Of a DNA stretch of 7,381 nucleotides, positions 1 to 6,340 are shown one piece after another (position 1 is the first letter of the stretch; the number at the start of each line of letters is the position of its first letter). The notes under the pieces are model-generated. The model worked only from the letters and a program-made list of their open reading frames with translations. It had not been told where the DNA came from and did no database searches. Made by a program: the position numbers and the translations under genes. The stretch covers positions 1 through 7,381 of the forward strand of contig CAMLEO010000323.1 of NCBI GenBank assembly GCA_946478975.1, written 5' to 3'. This DNA is from an uncultured Steroidobacter sp. (GTDB taxonomy: Bacteria; Pseudomonadota; Gammaproteobacteria; Steroidobacterales; Steroidobacteraceae).

Positions 1-1392
1 AACCTGGCGGCGCTGTGCTCCACCGATTATCTGAATCGCCTGGATGCCGAAGGGCATCCGACCATCGTTCCCATCGTCAGCGTCGGCCTGACCGACGATC
101 CCACCGCTTATCAGCTGAAGCTGGCCAGCGACGATCCCAACTACGGCGTGTACAGCGAGACCGCGGCGGTCGGCATGATGAACGACGTCGCCAATGGCAG
201 ATACGATCTGGACGACCTCGCCAACGGCCGCTATCGCGTCTGGCCGGCAATTTTCGATGCGTTCCGTAACAAGGGCTTTCGCAAGATCTATCTGCGCATC
301 GGCTGGGAGCAGAACGGCAACTGGTACGGCTGGCAGGTACGCAGCGAAGCGACGCGCGTGGCTTATATCGCAGCGTGGCGCCACGTCGCCGCTCTGGCGC
401 ATTCCTATGCGCAGACCTACGGCATGAGCATCGAGACCATGTGGAGCCCGTCGGCGTCGTATGCCAACTTCGGTTTGAGCGAGGAAAGCAGCTATCCCGG
501 CGACGATGTCGTCGACATCATCGCGCCGACCGCTTACAGCCCGATCTACAACCCGACCCGCTCGCGCGACAAGACCGCTTATTACGATTGGGGCACCGGC
601 CTGAATGTTTCCTTGGCGGACTGGCTCGCCAATCCGGTGAACCGTCGCCAGATCTGGGACTACCCCGCGGCCGACTATTGGAATCCGAAGCGCGGCTGGG
701 GCATTCCCTCGGCGATCAGTTTCGCGCTCGCTCACAGCAAACGTTTTGCATTCTCCGAAACCGGCACCGGCAACTTCGGCGTGACCAAGAGCGGCGGCGG
801 TCCCGTCGATGAAGGCGATTATCCGCACTATCTGGGCGAGCGCCTGGCGGCGGCGGTCGGGCAAGGGCTGCAGATCGAAAGCGTCGAAATCTGGCCGCAG
901 CCGAGCGGCGCCGATCGACTCACGTTCCTGAGCGGCCAGCGTCCGCTGGAAGCCAACGGCTGGGCCGAATTCGGCGTGATGATGGCGGCGGCTCAATCGC
1001 CGACCAATCTGGCGAAGGGCAAGAAGGCCTATCCGAGCTCCACCGAAAGCAGCACCTACAGTGCGGCGAAGGTGACGGATGCCAATCTCACGACCGCGTG
1101 GCACAGCGTCGCCGGCACGGACAAGCAGTGGATCTACGTCGACCTCGGTCAGCGCTATTCGATCTCTCGCGTGCGACTGACTTGGGACGCGGCGTTCGCC
1201 TCCGAATACACCATCCAGGTCTACGTCAGCAGCAACACCTGGCAGACGATCTACAAGACCAGCATCGGCGACGGCGGTGTCGATGATATTCGCGGCTTGA
1301 ACACGACCGGACGCATGGTGCGTGTGTTCGCGACCAAGCGCGGCTCGACGCTGCGTAACTACGGTCTCAAGGAGTTCGAGATCTATCCTTGA
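1..1392 (+). CDS. GH26-like glycoside hydrolase with C-terminal F5/8 type C (discoidin/CBM32-like) domain, 5'-partial
   Basis: The frame is open from base 1, so the start lies left of the window; 463 residues and the stop are visible. The GTG at 148 is internal, because the reading continues upstream as plausible protein. Visible residues ~1-330 look like a (beta/alpha)8 glycosidase. The motif RIGWEQNGNWYGW resembles the GH26 acid/base motif, with candidate Glu103 (codon 307-309). YPGDDVVDII resembles the GH26 'PGDDYVD' strand. FAFSETGTGNFG carries a candidate nucleophile, Glu253 (codon 757-759). Residues ~336-463 (from base 1006) look like a discoidin/F5/8-C beta-sandwich: NLAKGK start, 'KVTDANLTTAWHS', 'IYVDLGQRYSISRVRLTW' and terminal 'LKEFEIYP'. 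Such domains usually bind glycans, so a secreted polysaccharide-degrading enzyme (for example on beta-mannan) is inferred. The signal peptide is not in view, and substrate and exact GH family are uncertain. Confidence 0.8.
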   Translation, partial: NLAALCSTDYLNRLDAEGHPTIVPIVSVGLTDDPTAYQLKLASDDPNYGVYSETAAVGMMNDVANGRYDLDDLANGRYRVWPAIFDAFRNKGFRKIYLRIGWEQNGNWYGWQVRSEATRVAYIAAWRHVAALAHSYAQTYGMSIETMWSPSASYANFGLSEESSYPGDDVVDIIAPTAYSPIYNPTRSRDKTAYYDWGTGLNVSLADWLANPVNRRQIWDYPAADYWNPKRGWGIPSAISFALAHSKRFAFSETGTGNFGVTKSGGGPVDEGDYPHYLGERLAAAVGQGLQIESVEIWPQPSGADRLTFLSGQRPLEANGWAEFGVMMAAAQSPTNLAKGKKAYPSSTESSTYSAAKVTDANLTTAWHSVAGTDKQWIYVDLGQRYSISRVRLTWDAAFASEYTIQVYVSSNTWQTIYKTSIGDGGVDDIRGLNTTGRMVRVFATKRGSTLRNYGLKEFEIYP

Positions 1393-1408
1393 TCTCGTGA
1401 TCGTATGC

Positions 1409-2077
1409 TCAGGCAGCGGCGCCAGACGGGCGCCGCGCGATCACCAGCCAGTTGTTGAAAGGCGTGCGGCCCCAGAGCGGCCTGAAATCCGCCTGCAGGC
1501 CGTGCCGACGCAAGGTCGCGGCGAGATCGACAGCGGAGGGTTGCGCCTTGAACGATGTTTTCATCCAGCCGACCCAGTGACCGAAGCGATCGGTCGCGCG
1601 AGTCAGCGTGCTGCGCCAGGAACGATCGGCAAGGCCGGTGCGAATCACCAGCCGACCCTCGCGGCTGACACATTGAGCCGCTTGTGAGATCAGCGGCTCC
1701 TGCGCACTCGGCGGCAGGTACTGGAGCACGTCCAGCAGCGCGACGCTGCCTTCATGCTTTGGAAACTGCCGGCTGAGATCGCAAACATCGAACGCGGCAT
1801 CGGCATGACCGCCGCGGTCCGATGCTGAACGGGCCGCTGCGATTTTCTCCGCATCGGTATCGACGCCGACGTATGACGTGCGACTGCCGGCCGCACGCAG
1901 ACAATGCAGCAGCAGCCCGATCCCGCAACCTAGATCCAGGATGGGTGCACGATTGTCAGCGAATGCCGCTGGCACCGAGTCGTAAAGCGGATCCATCGCC
2001 AGCTTGCTGAGGGAATACCAATAGCGGTACCGGCTGGGCAGATAGGTTGAAGCAATGTGACGTTTACGTACGCGCAT
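1409..2077 (-). CDS. Class I SAM-dependent methyltransferase
   Basis: This 222-residue protein has a Rossmann-fold methyltransferase core. Motif I is LDLGCGIG (Asp48-Gly54, SAM binding). The acidic end of strand 2 is GVDTD (Asp73), followed by 'DVCDL' (~97-101). The motif IV region is 'VALLDVLQYLPP' (~112-123). The N-terminus, 'YLPSRYRYWYSLSKLAMDPLY' in sense (residues 12-32), resembles small methyltransferases I associate from memory with lipid or aryl-polyene gene clusters. That link is weak and the substrate is unknown. It lies 26 bp downstream of panB on the same strand and probably shares its transcript. The ATG is the only good start, since an in-frame TGA stands 18 bp upstream. No Shine-Dalgarno is well placed: AGAGGA at 2098-2103 is 20 nt away, so translation may be coupled to panB. 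A cytoplasmic location is expected. Confidence 0.85.
   Translation of the reverse strand: MRVRKRHIASTYLPSRYRYWYSLSKLAMDPLYDSVPAAFADNRAPILDLGCGIGLLLHCLRAAGSRTSYVGVDTDAEKIAAARSASDRGGHADAAFDVCDLSRQFPKHEGSVALLDVLQYLPPSAQEPLISQAAQCVSREGRLVIRTGLADRSWRSTLTRATDRFGHWVGWMKTSFKAQPSAVDLAATLRRHGLQADFRPLWGRTPFNNWLVIARRPSGAAA
1416..1436. terminator. GC-rich hairpin at the convergent hydrolase/methyltransferase junction (possible weak bidirectional terminator)
   Basis: GCGGCGCC (1416-1423) and GGCGCCGC (1429-1436) form a perfect 8-bp inverted repeat with a 5-nt loop. It lies in the last codons of the methyltransferase gene, 24 bp past the hydrolase stop. No T-run follows on either strand, so this is not a canonical intrinsic terminator. 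It may only reflect GC-rich codons for the C-terminal Arg-Pro-Ser-Gly-Ala tail. Confidence 0.3.
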
Positions 2078-2103
2078 GAGCGCGCGGAAGTGTCACATCC
2101 TCT

Positions 2104-2958
2104 TCAAACTTCGGCAAGCAGCGAACGGAACCGTTCACGGGCATCGGCGGCGAGGTCGGACGTTTGCTCGGCGCCGGGGAATGTGCCTTCAGACACATCC
2201 CGCACGAACTGGCGAGCGGCCGTCGTTATGTCTTGAGCGGCGTTGAGATAACGGCGCGTGTGTTTAGGCTTGAAGTCGGTGTACAGGCCGAACAGATCAT
2301 GGAAAACCTGAATCTCGCCGTCGCAATGAGGCCCGGCGCCGATGCCGATGGTCGGGATCGACAGGCGCTGCGAAATCTCCTGCGACACTGACGCGGGCAC
2401 GAGTTCTAGAACCACAGCAAACGCACCGGCAGCCTCCAACGCTTTGGCATCGGCAACGAGTGATGCAGCGGCCGACGGCTCGCGGCCTTGAATACGAGGC
2501 CCGCCCATGGCGTGCGTGGATTGCGGCGTGAAGCCGAGATGTCCGCACACCGGAATACCGGCGCGAACCAGCCGCTCGACTGTGGGAGCAATCGCGATCC
2601 CACCTTCGATCTTCACTGCACCGACTTTACCTTCGGTCACCAGGCGGGCGGCGTTGCGTAACGCGTCTTCCACCGTGATCTGATAAGTCATGAACGGCAT
2701 GTCGCCGATCAGCAGCGAGCGCTGATTGCCTCGGGCCACCATCTGCGCGTGATAGATGATCTGGTCGAGCGTGACTGGCAGGGTCGTGTCCTGACCTTGC
2801 ACGACCATGCCCACGGTGTCGCCAATCAAAATGACCGGCACGCCGGCGGCATCGATCATTTGCGCCGACGTATAGTCATACGCGGTCAACGCCGCGATCC
2901 GTTCGCCACGGCGTTTCATTCCCACGATGTCGAGCGTGGAGAGTCGATGACCTTTCAC
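2104..2958 (-). CDS. panB: 3-methyl-2-oxobutanoate hydroxymethyltransferase (ketopantoate hydroxymethyltransferase)
   Basis: PanB transfers a hydroxymethyl group from 5,10-methylenetetrahydrofolate to alpha-ketoisovalerate, giving ketopantoate. This is the first committed step toward pantothenate and CoA, in the cytoplasm. The 284-residue sequence is a full-length TIM-barrel PanB, slightly longer than the E. coli enzyme. Diagnostic motifs run in order: LTAYDYTSA (24-32), LIGDTVGMV with Asp47, 'GQDTTLPVTLD', GDMPFMTY with Asp86, VKIEGG with Lys116 and Glu118, GHLGFTPQS (139-147) and VLELVP with Glu185. Asp47, Asp86 and Glu118 match the Mg-binding residues known from E. coli, and Glu185 the catalytic glutamate. 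The start is GTG. It is chosen because the distance to the AYDY motif matches E. coli PanB and because AAGGA lies 10 nt upstream. No panC or panD is adjacent; a methyltransferase gene follows and a LysR gene is divergent. Confidence 0.97.
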   Translation of the reverse strand: MKGHRLSTLDIVGMKRRGERIAALTAYDYTSAQMIDAAGVPVILIGDTVGMVVQGQDTTLPVTLDQIIYHAQMVARGNQRSLLIGDMPFMTYQITVEDALRNAARLVTEGKVGAVKIEGGIAIAPTVERLVRAGIPVCGHLGFTPQSTHAMGGPRIQGREPSAAASLVADAKALEAAGAFAVVLELVPASVSQEISQRLSIPTIGIGAGPHCDGEIQVFHDLFGLYTDFKPKHTRRYLNAAQDITTAARQFVRDVSEGTFPGAEQTSDLAADARERFRSLLAEV

Positions 2959-2968
2959 AGCAGAGAGT

Positions 2969-2973
2969 TCCTT
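2969..2973 (-). promoter_or_regulatory. Shine-Dalgarno of panB supporting the GTG start
   Basis: AAGGA on the minus strand ends 10 nt before the GTG at 2958-2956. The later in-frame ATG (Met14, at 2919-2917) would remove 13 N-terminal residues that PanB proteins normally have. Confidence 0.6.
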
Positions 2974-2988
2974 GCGGTACCTGGCGGC

Positions 2989-3017
2989 ACGATTCCACCT
3001 GGCACACCATTAGTCAA
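2989..3017 (-). promoter_or_regulatory. Candidate panB promoter
   Basis: On the minus strand, TTGACT (3017-3012, five of six matches to TTGACA) is followed after 17 bp by AATCGT (2994-2989, three of six to TATAAT). The -35 is good and the -10 poor, as might be expected of an activator-dependent promoter. The -35 lies inside the TTAG-N6-CTAA dyad. Confidence 0.4.
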
Positions 3018-3023
3018 CGCTAA
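3010..3023. promoter_or_regulatory. Candidate LysR-type operator (T-N11-A dyad) in the panB/lysR divergent region
   Basis: TTAG-TCAACG-CTAA is a perfect 4-bp-arm inverted repeat separated by 6 bp. It satisfies the T-N11-A pattern typical of LysR-family binding sites in two registers. It lies in the 106-bp region between a LysR gene and its divergent neighbour, the usual place for autoregulation. It overlaps the predicted -35 boxes of both genes. A further GCTAA at 3050-3054 repeats the right arm (GCTAA at 3019-3023) exactly 31 bp, about three helical turns, downstream. Confidence 0.5.
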
Positions 3024-3039
3024 GGGGGAGTGCAATAAT
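3011..3039 (+). promoter_or_regulatory. Candidate promoter of the LysR-type regulator gene
   Basis: TAGTCA (3011-3016, four of six to TTGACA) stands 17 bp before AATAAT (3034-3039, five of six to TATAAT). Start of transcription is expected near 3046. The -35 coincides with the dyad, so a bound regulator would repress its own gene. AGGTG at 3056-3060 is the likely Shine-Dalgarno for the ATG at 3065. Confidence 0.45.
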
Positions 3040-3064
3040 CCCAGCGAAAGCTAATAGGTGCGAC

Positions 3065-4000
3065 ATGACGCTGGAAGACCTGAAAATCCTGGTGGCGGCG
3101 TGCGAGGCGGGCAGCATGAGCTCGCTGGCTCGCGAGCTGCAGCGGACGCAGTCTTCGGTAAGCCAGCACATTGCGCGCCTGGAAGCCGAGCTGGGCGTTC
3201 GATTACTTGAACGACACGCTCGCGGTGTGCATCCGACAGCGGCGGGCAAGATCCTCAAAGACTTCGCCATGGAAGGGCTCGACGCGATCGAGATCGGCCT
3301 GCAGCGGATTCGCGCGCTTCAGCACGGCGAGTCGGACACGCTGACCATCACGACCGGCGGCACCACGGTTCGGCATTTCATGAGCAACGCGGTGGTGCGT
3401 TTTCGCAAAGAGCATCCCGCCGTGAACCTGCGCTTTCTGCCGGCGAACTCGACGCGGCGGTGTTTCGAGATCCTGCGGTTGAGCCAGGCAGACCTGGGGT
3501 TTGTTACGACCGGCGAACCTGCGCGCGGCATCAACGAACGCACCATCGCCCGGCAGCGGATGTTTCTTTTGACGGAGAAGTCGGACCCGCTGGCACGGCG
3601 GCGCAAGCTGCAGCTGAAGGATTTGCAGTCGATTCGCTATCTCGGGCTCGCCGGCGGCACGACCCATCATTCCGCCATCGAACAGGCGGCGCTGGAGCGG
3701 GGCGTGCATCTGCGACCGGAAGTCACATTCGACGATTTCGACACCGCGAAGATTTTCGTCGAGCTCGGTCTCGGGCAGGCCATCGTGCCGGCGATGCACG
3801 CGTATAACTTCGAGAAGAGCGGCTCGGTTACGGCGGTGCTGATTGCGGATCTGCCGTCGGTATCGATCGGCTGGGCTTTCCGCCATTGGCAGCACTTGTC
3901 GCCCGCGGCGCGCGACTTCGTCAACATCGTCAATCAACACATCGCCAAGCTGCATCACGTGCCGGGCCTGGAACTGACCCCGGCGATCCGCGAGCAGTGA
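3065..4000 (+). CDS. LysR-family transcriptional regulator
   Basis: This 311-residue protein has the standard LysR length and layout. Residues ~1-60 form the winged helix-turn-helix: MTLEDLKILVAACEAGSMSS, then 'SSVSQHIARLEAELGVRLLER' (30-50) as recognition and wing region, and 'PTAAG' (57-61). A linker helix covers about 62-88. The effector-binding periplasmic-binding-protein-like domain covers about 92-290, with 'LTITTGGTTVRHF' opening subdomain 1 and 'VELGLGQAIVPAMHAY' near the end of subdomain 2. It should act in the cytoplasm as a tetramer on DNA. It is divergent from panB and upstream of the TonB-dependent receptor gene. Autoregulation and control of panB are inferred from the dyad at 3010-3023. 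The inducer cannot be read from sequence. A role at the receptor promoter is possible but less supported. Confidence 0.95.
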   Translation: MTLEDLKILVAACEAGSMSSLARELQRTQSSVSQHIARLEAELGVRLLERHARGVHPTAAGKILKDFAMEGLDAIEIGLQRIRALQHGESDTLTITTGGTTVRHFMSNAVVRFRKEHPAVNLRFLPANSTRRCFEILRLSQADLGFVTTGEPARGINERTIARQRMFLLTEKSDPLARRRKLQLKDLQSIRYLGLAGGTTHHSAIEQAALERGVHLRPEVTFDDFDTAKIFVELGLGQAIVPAMHAYNFEKSGSVTAVLIADLPSVSIGWAFRHWQHLSPAARDFVNIVNQHIAKLHHVPGLELTPAIREQ

Positions 4001-4035
4001 GCCGCCCGGCGGCCTGACACATTAACCGGGCGGCT
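4000..4035 (+). terminator. Stem-loop directly after the LysR gene (possible terminator without T-tract)
   Basis: AGCCGCCCGG (4000-4009) and CCGGGCGGCT (4026-4035) pair as a perfect 10-bp GC-rich stem with a 16-nt loop. The stem starts on the last base of the LysR stop codon. The downstream sequence is GTTGACAAC rather than a T-run, so intrinsic termination is uncertain. The hairpin ends one base before the receptor's -35 box, which suggests it isolates that promoter from read-through. Confidence 0.45.
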
Positions 4036-4036
4036 G

Positions 4037-4066
4037 TTGACAACGCCCTCCGAAAAATCCTAGTCT
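4037..4066 (+). promoter_or_regulatory. Promoter of the TonB-dependent receptor gene
   Basis: A perfect TTGACA (4037-4042) is followed after 18 bp by TAGTCT (4061-4066), which keeps the important T, A and final T of the -10 box. Start of transcription is expected near 4073, just left of the 16-bp palindrome. AGGGGG (4108-4113) is the probable Shine-Dalgarno for the ATG at 4118. Confidence 0.55.
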
Positions 4067-4075
4067 CGCTCCGGA

Positions 4076-4091
4076 CCGACCGTACGGTCGG
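4076..4091. promoter_or_regulatory. Perfect 16-bp palindromic operator candidate (TetR-family style)
   Basis: CCGACCGTACGGTCGG is a perfect inverted repeat with no central gap. It lies about 10 bp downstream of the predicted -10 and so covers the expected transcription start and early transcript. Such a position fits a repressor site. Gapless CCGACCG/CGGTCGG arms resemble operators of TetR/AcrR-family repressors, but no such gene is in the window, so the binding protein is inferred. Confidence 0.6.
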
Positions 4092-4117
4092 CTAATAACG
4101 AGACAGCAGGGGGCGAT

Positions 4118-6340
4118 ATGCCGGTCACGAGTTCAGCGCTCTCACTTGCAGTCGGCGTGGCTTTGGGTACAGCCGCAGGACTGCAGTCACCTCAGGTACA
4201 CGCGGCGGAAGGAGCGGCCGCAGATTCAGCGATCCTGGAACAAGTCCTGGTCACGGCGCGCAAGCGCGAAGAGACGTTAATCGATGTTTCGGCGGCGATT
4301 TCCGTCGTCGGTGCCGATGAACTGCGGAACTCGGGCATCACTGACGTGCGCGACCTGCAGAAGCTGTCGCCCGAATTGAACGTCGGCGAAATCGTCGGCT
4401 TGATGAAAGTCACCATGCGTGGCCTGGGCAATACCAGCAACACCCGAGGCGAAGACACCGAAGTCACGTTCTACGTGGACGGCGCAGTGGTCGCTCGCCA
4501 GGAAGCGCAGTCGATGGCCATGTTCGACCTGGATCGCATCGAAGTGTTGCGCGGTCCACAAGGCACGCTATACGGCCGCAATTCCACCGGCGGCACGATC
4601 AACCTGATCACCGCCAAACCAACCGACGAATTCAGCGGCTATGTGGATGTTTCCGCGGGCAATTATAACTTCCGCAAAATCGATACGGCGTTGAGCGGCC
4701 CGCTCACCGACAACATCCTGGGGCGCATTGCCGTCCAGGCCATCAGTCGCGACGGCTTCGGCACCAACATCACGACCGGCAATGATATCGACGACGACAG
4801 TCGCTATGCGGCGCGCGGACAGTTGCAATTCAACTTCTCGGACAGCGCTCGGTTGTTGGTCAGTGGCGAATATGGCAAGGAGGACGACAACAGCGGCCTG
4901 TTCACGTATTACACGCCGCTCTACGTGGTCGGCCCGCCTGCGCCTGCGAGCCAGGCGCCGAAAGGAATCGGCGGATTCTCCGATCCGAACTCGCGCAACG
5001 GCGCCGGCAATATCGACCCGGAGTTGAATCGCGAGACGCGCTCGATCACCGGCACGTTCACTTGGGATCTCAATTCCAATCTCACGTTCAAGAACATCGC
5101 GAACTGGCGCGACATGGATTTCTACGTCGCTCAGGATCTCGATCTGTCATCGGTGGTGCCGCCGCCGAACACCACCGCGACCGTGGCGGTGCCGCTGAAA
5201 GATCGCCAGATCAGCGACGAAGCGCAATTGACCTACTCGACCGACAAGCTGACGTTGATCGGCGGCCTGTACTGGTTCACCGAAAAACTGCGCGGCACCA
5301 CTTTCGTGGGCGAGACGCCGACCCGGAATGTTTATTTCTGGCGTGCCGGTTACAGCGACGGCGATTCGTATGCCGCCTTTTTCAACGTGAATTATCAGGC
5401 GTTCGATTGGCTGACGGCGCGCGTCGGCGGACGCTACAGTCGCGATGAGCGTCGCATTGATAACTGGCAGTGGGTTGCGGGCACGCTGGTCGTGCCGCCG
5501 AATTCGCCGACCAACGTAGCCAACGACCAGCGCACCGACAGCAAGTACATCGGCGAGTACGGCCTGGACTTCCATTTGAACGATCAGACGATGATCTACT
5601 ACACGTTCTCGCAGGGCTATCGACAGGGCGCTGCGGTGATCATGCAGACGAACAATCCCATCATCGGCCCGACGACGGTTCGCAACAACGAAGTCGGCAT
5701 CAAGTTGGAAAACGCGGTCGGCACGTTCGCCGTCGATCTCGCTGCATACGATATGAAGATCAAAGATCTGCAGCGTACGCAGGCTGTTCCGACCACTGCC
5801 GGCGGGCCGTTCAACACGCTGATCAACAACATCAACGGCATGGATGTGAAAGGCGTGGAGTTGAACAGCCGTTGGGCGCCTGTGCCGGCGCTGCTGGTGA
5901 GCGGCGGCGTCGCGTACACCGATGCCAAGTTCTCCGATTACCTCACCGACGATCCGCTGCAGTTCGGCAACCTGCTGGTGCAGCTGAAAGGCAATACGCC
6001 GCAGCTGAGCCCCGAGTGGAAGGGCAATCTCGGCGCGCAGTACACGTTCGCGCTCGGCAGTAACTCGGAGCTGAGTGTCGCCGGCAACGCCAGTTACGTC
6101 GGCAAACAATTCTTCGATGAATTCAACCGCGCGCCGTTCGTCGGCGACAGCTACACCCTTTACGACAGCAACGTGACTTACCGGCCGATATCGCAGGGGT
6201 GGAGTGTGTCGCTGTGGGGCCGCAATCTCGGCGACGAGAAGCAGTTCGCGGACCTGTCGTATTCGGCGCTCGGCAGGGCGACCAGCAAGAAGTTCATCAA
6301 CCCGCGCACCTACGGCGTGTCGTTCGACTACAAATTCTGA
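4118..6340 (+). CDS. TonB-dependent outer-membrane receptor
   Basis: This 740-residue protein has the full layout of a TonB-dependent transporter, which uses inner-membrane proton-motive force through TonB-ExbB-ExbD to import a substrate across the outer membrane. Residues 1-29 are the likely signal peptide, cleaved after 'VHA'. The N-region has no Lys or Arg, which is unusual, and no other start is available because an in-frame TAG stands at 4061. The TonB-box region is 'EQVLVTARKREE' (41-52). The plug covers about 55-165, with 'MRGLGN' (100-105), 'FYVDGAVV' (118-125) and the hallmark RGPQGTLYGRNSTGGTINL (145-163). The rest is a 22-strand-type beta barrel, including 'VGGRYSRDER' and 'FSQGYRQGAA'. 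It ends in 'YGVSFDYKF' with a terminal Phe, the outer-membrane assembly signal. The style is that of the large Proteobacterial receptor group for diverse organic substrates and siderophores; the ligand is unknown. An MFS transporter gene nearby suggests uptake of a small organic molecule. Confidence 0.96.
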   Translation: MPVTSSALSLAVGVALGTAAGLQSPQVHAAEGAAADSAILEQVLVTARKREETLIDVSAAISVVGADELRNSGITDVRDLQKLSPELNVGEIVGLMKVTMRGLGNTSNTRGEDTEVTFYVDGAVVARQEAQSMAMFDLDRIEVLRGPQGTLYGRNSTGGTINLITAKPTDEFSGYVDVSAGNYNFRKIDTALSGPLTDNILGRIAVQAISRDGFGTNITTGNDIDDDSRYAARGQLQFNFSDSARLLVSGEYGKEDDNSGLFTYYTPLYVVGPPAPASQAPKGIGGFSDPNSRNGAGNIDPELNRETRSITGTFTWDLNSNLTFKNIANWRDMDFYVAQDLDLSSVVPPPNTTATVAVPLKDRQISDEAQLTYSTDKLTLIGGLYWFTEKLRGTTFVGETPTRNVYFWRAGYSDGDSYAAFFNVNYQAFDWLTARVGGRYSRDERRIDNWQWVAGTLVVPPNSPTNVANDQRTDSKYIGEYGLDFHLNDQTMIYYTFSQGYRQGAAVIMQTNNPIIGPTTVRNNEVGIKLENAVGTFAVDLAAYDMKIKDLQRTQAVPTTAGGPFNTLINNINGMDVKGVELNSRWAPVPALLVSGGVAYTDAKFSDYLTDDPLQFGNLLVQLKGNTPQLSPEWKGNLGAQYTFALGSNSELSVAGNASYVGKQFFDEFNRAPFVGDSYTLYDSNVTYRPISQGWSVSLWGRNLGDEKQFADLSYSALGRATSKKFINPRTYGVSFDYKF

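Noticed and set aside
148..150. GTG as start of the hydrolase gene
   Set aside because: The frame is open and protein-like from base 1, and a start here would cut into the catalytic domain.
15..269. Short plus-strand frame rich in Arg
   Set aside because: It is out of frame with the hydrolase and has shadow-type composition.
3203..3958. 251-codon minus-strand frame across the LysR gene
   Set aside because: It is antisense to a complete LysR protein, is rich in Arg and Gln, and has no motif or ribosome site.
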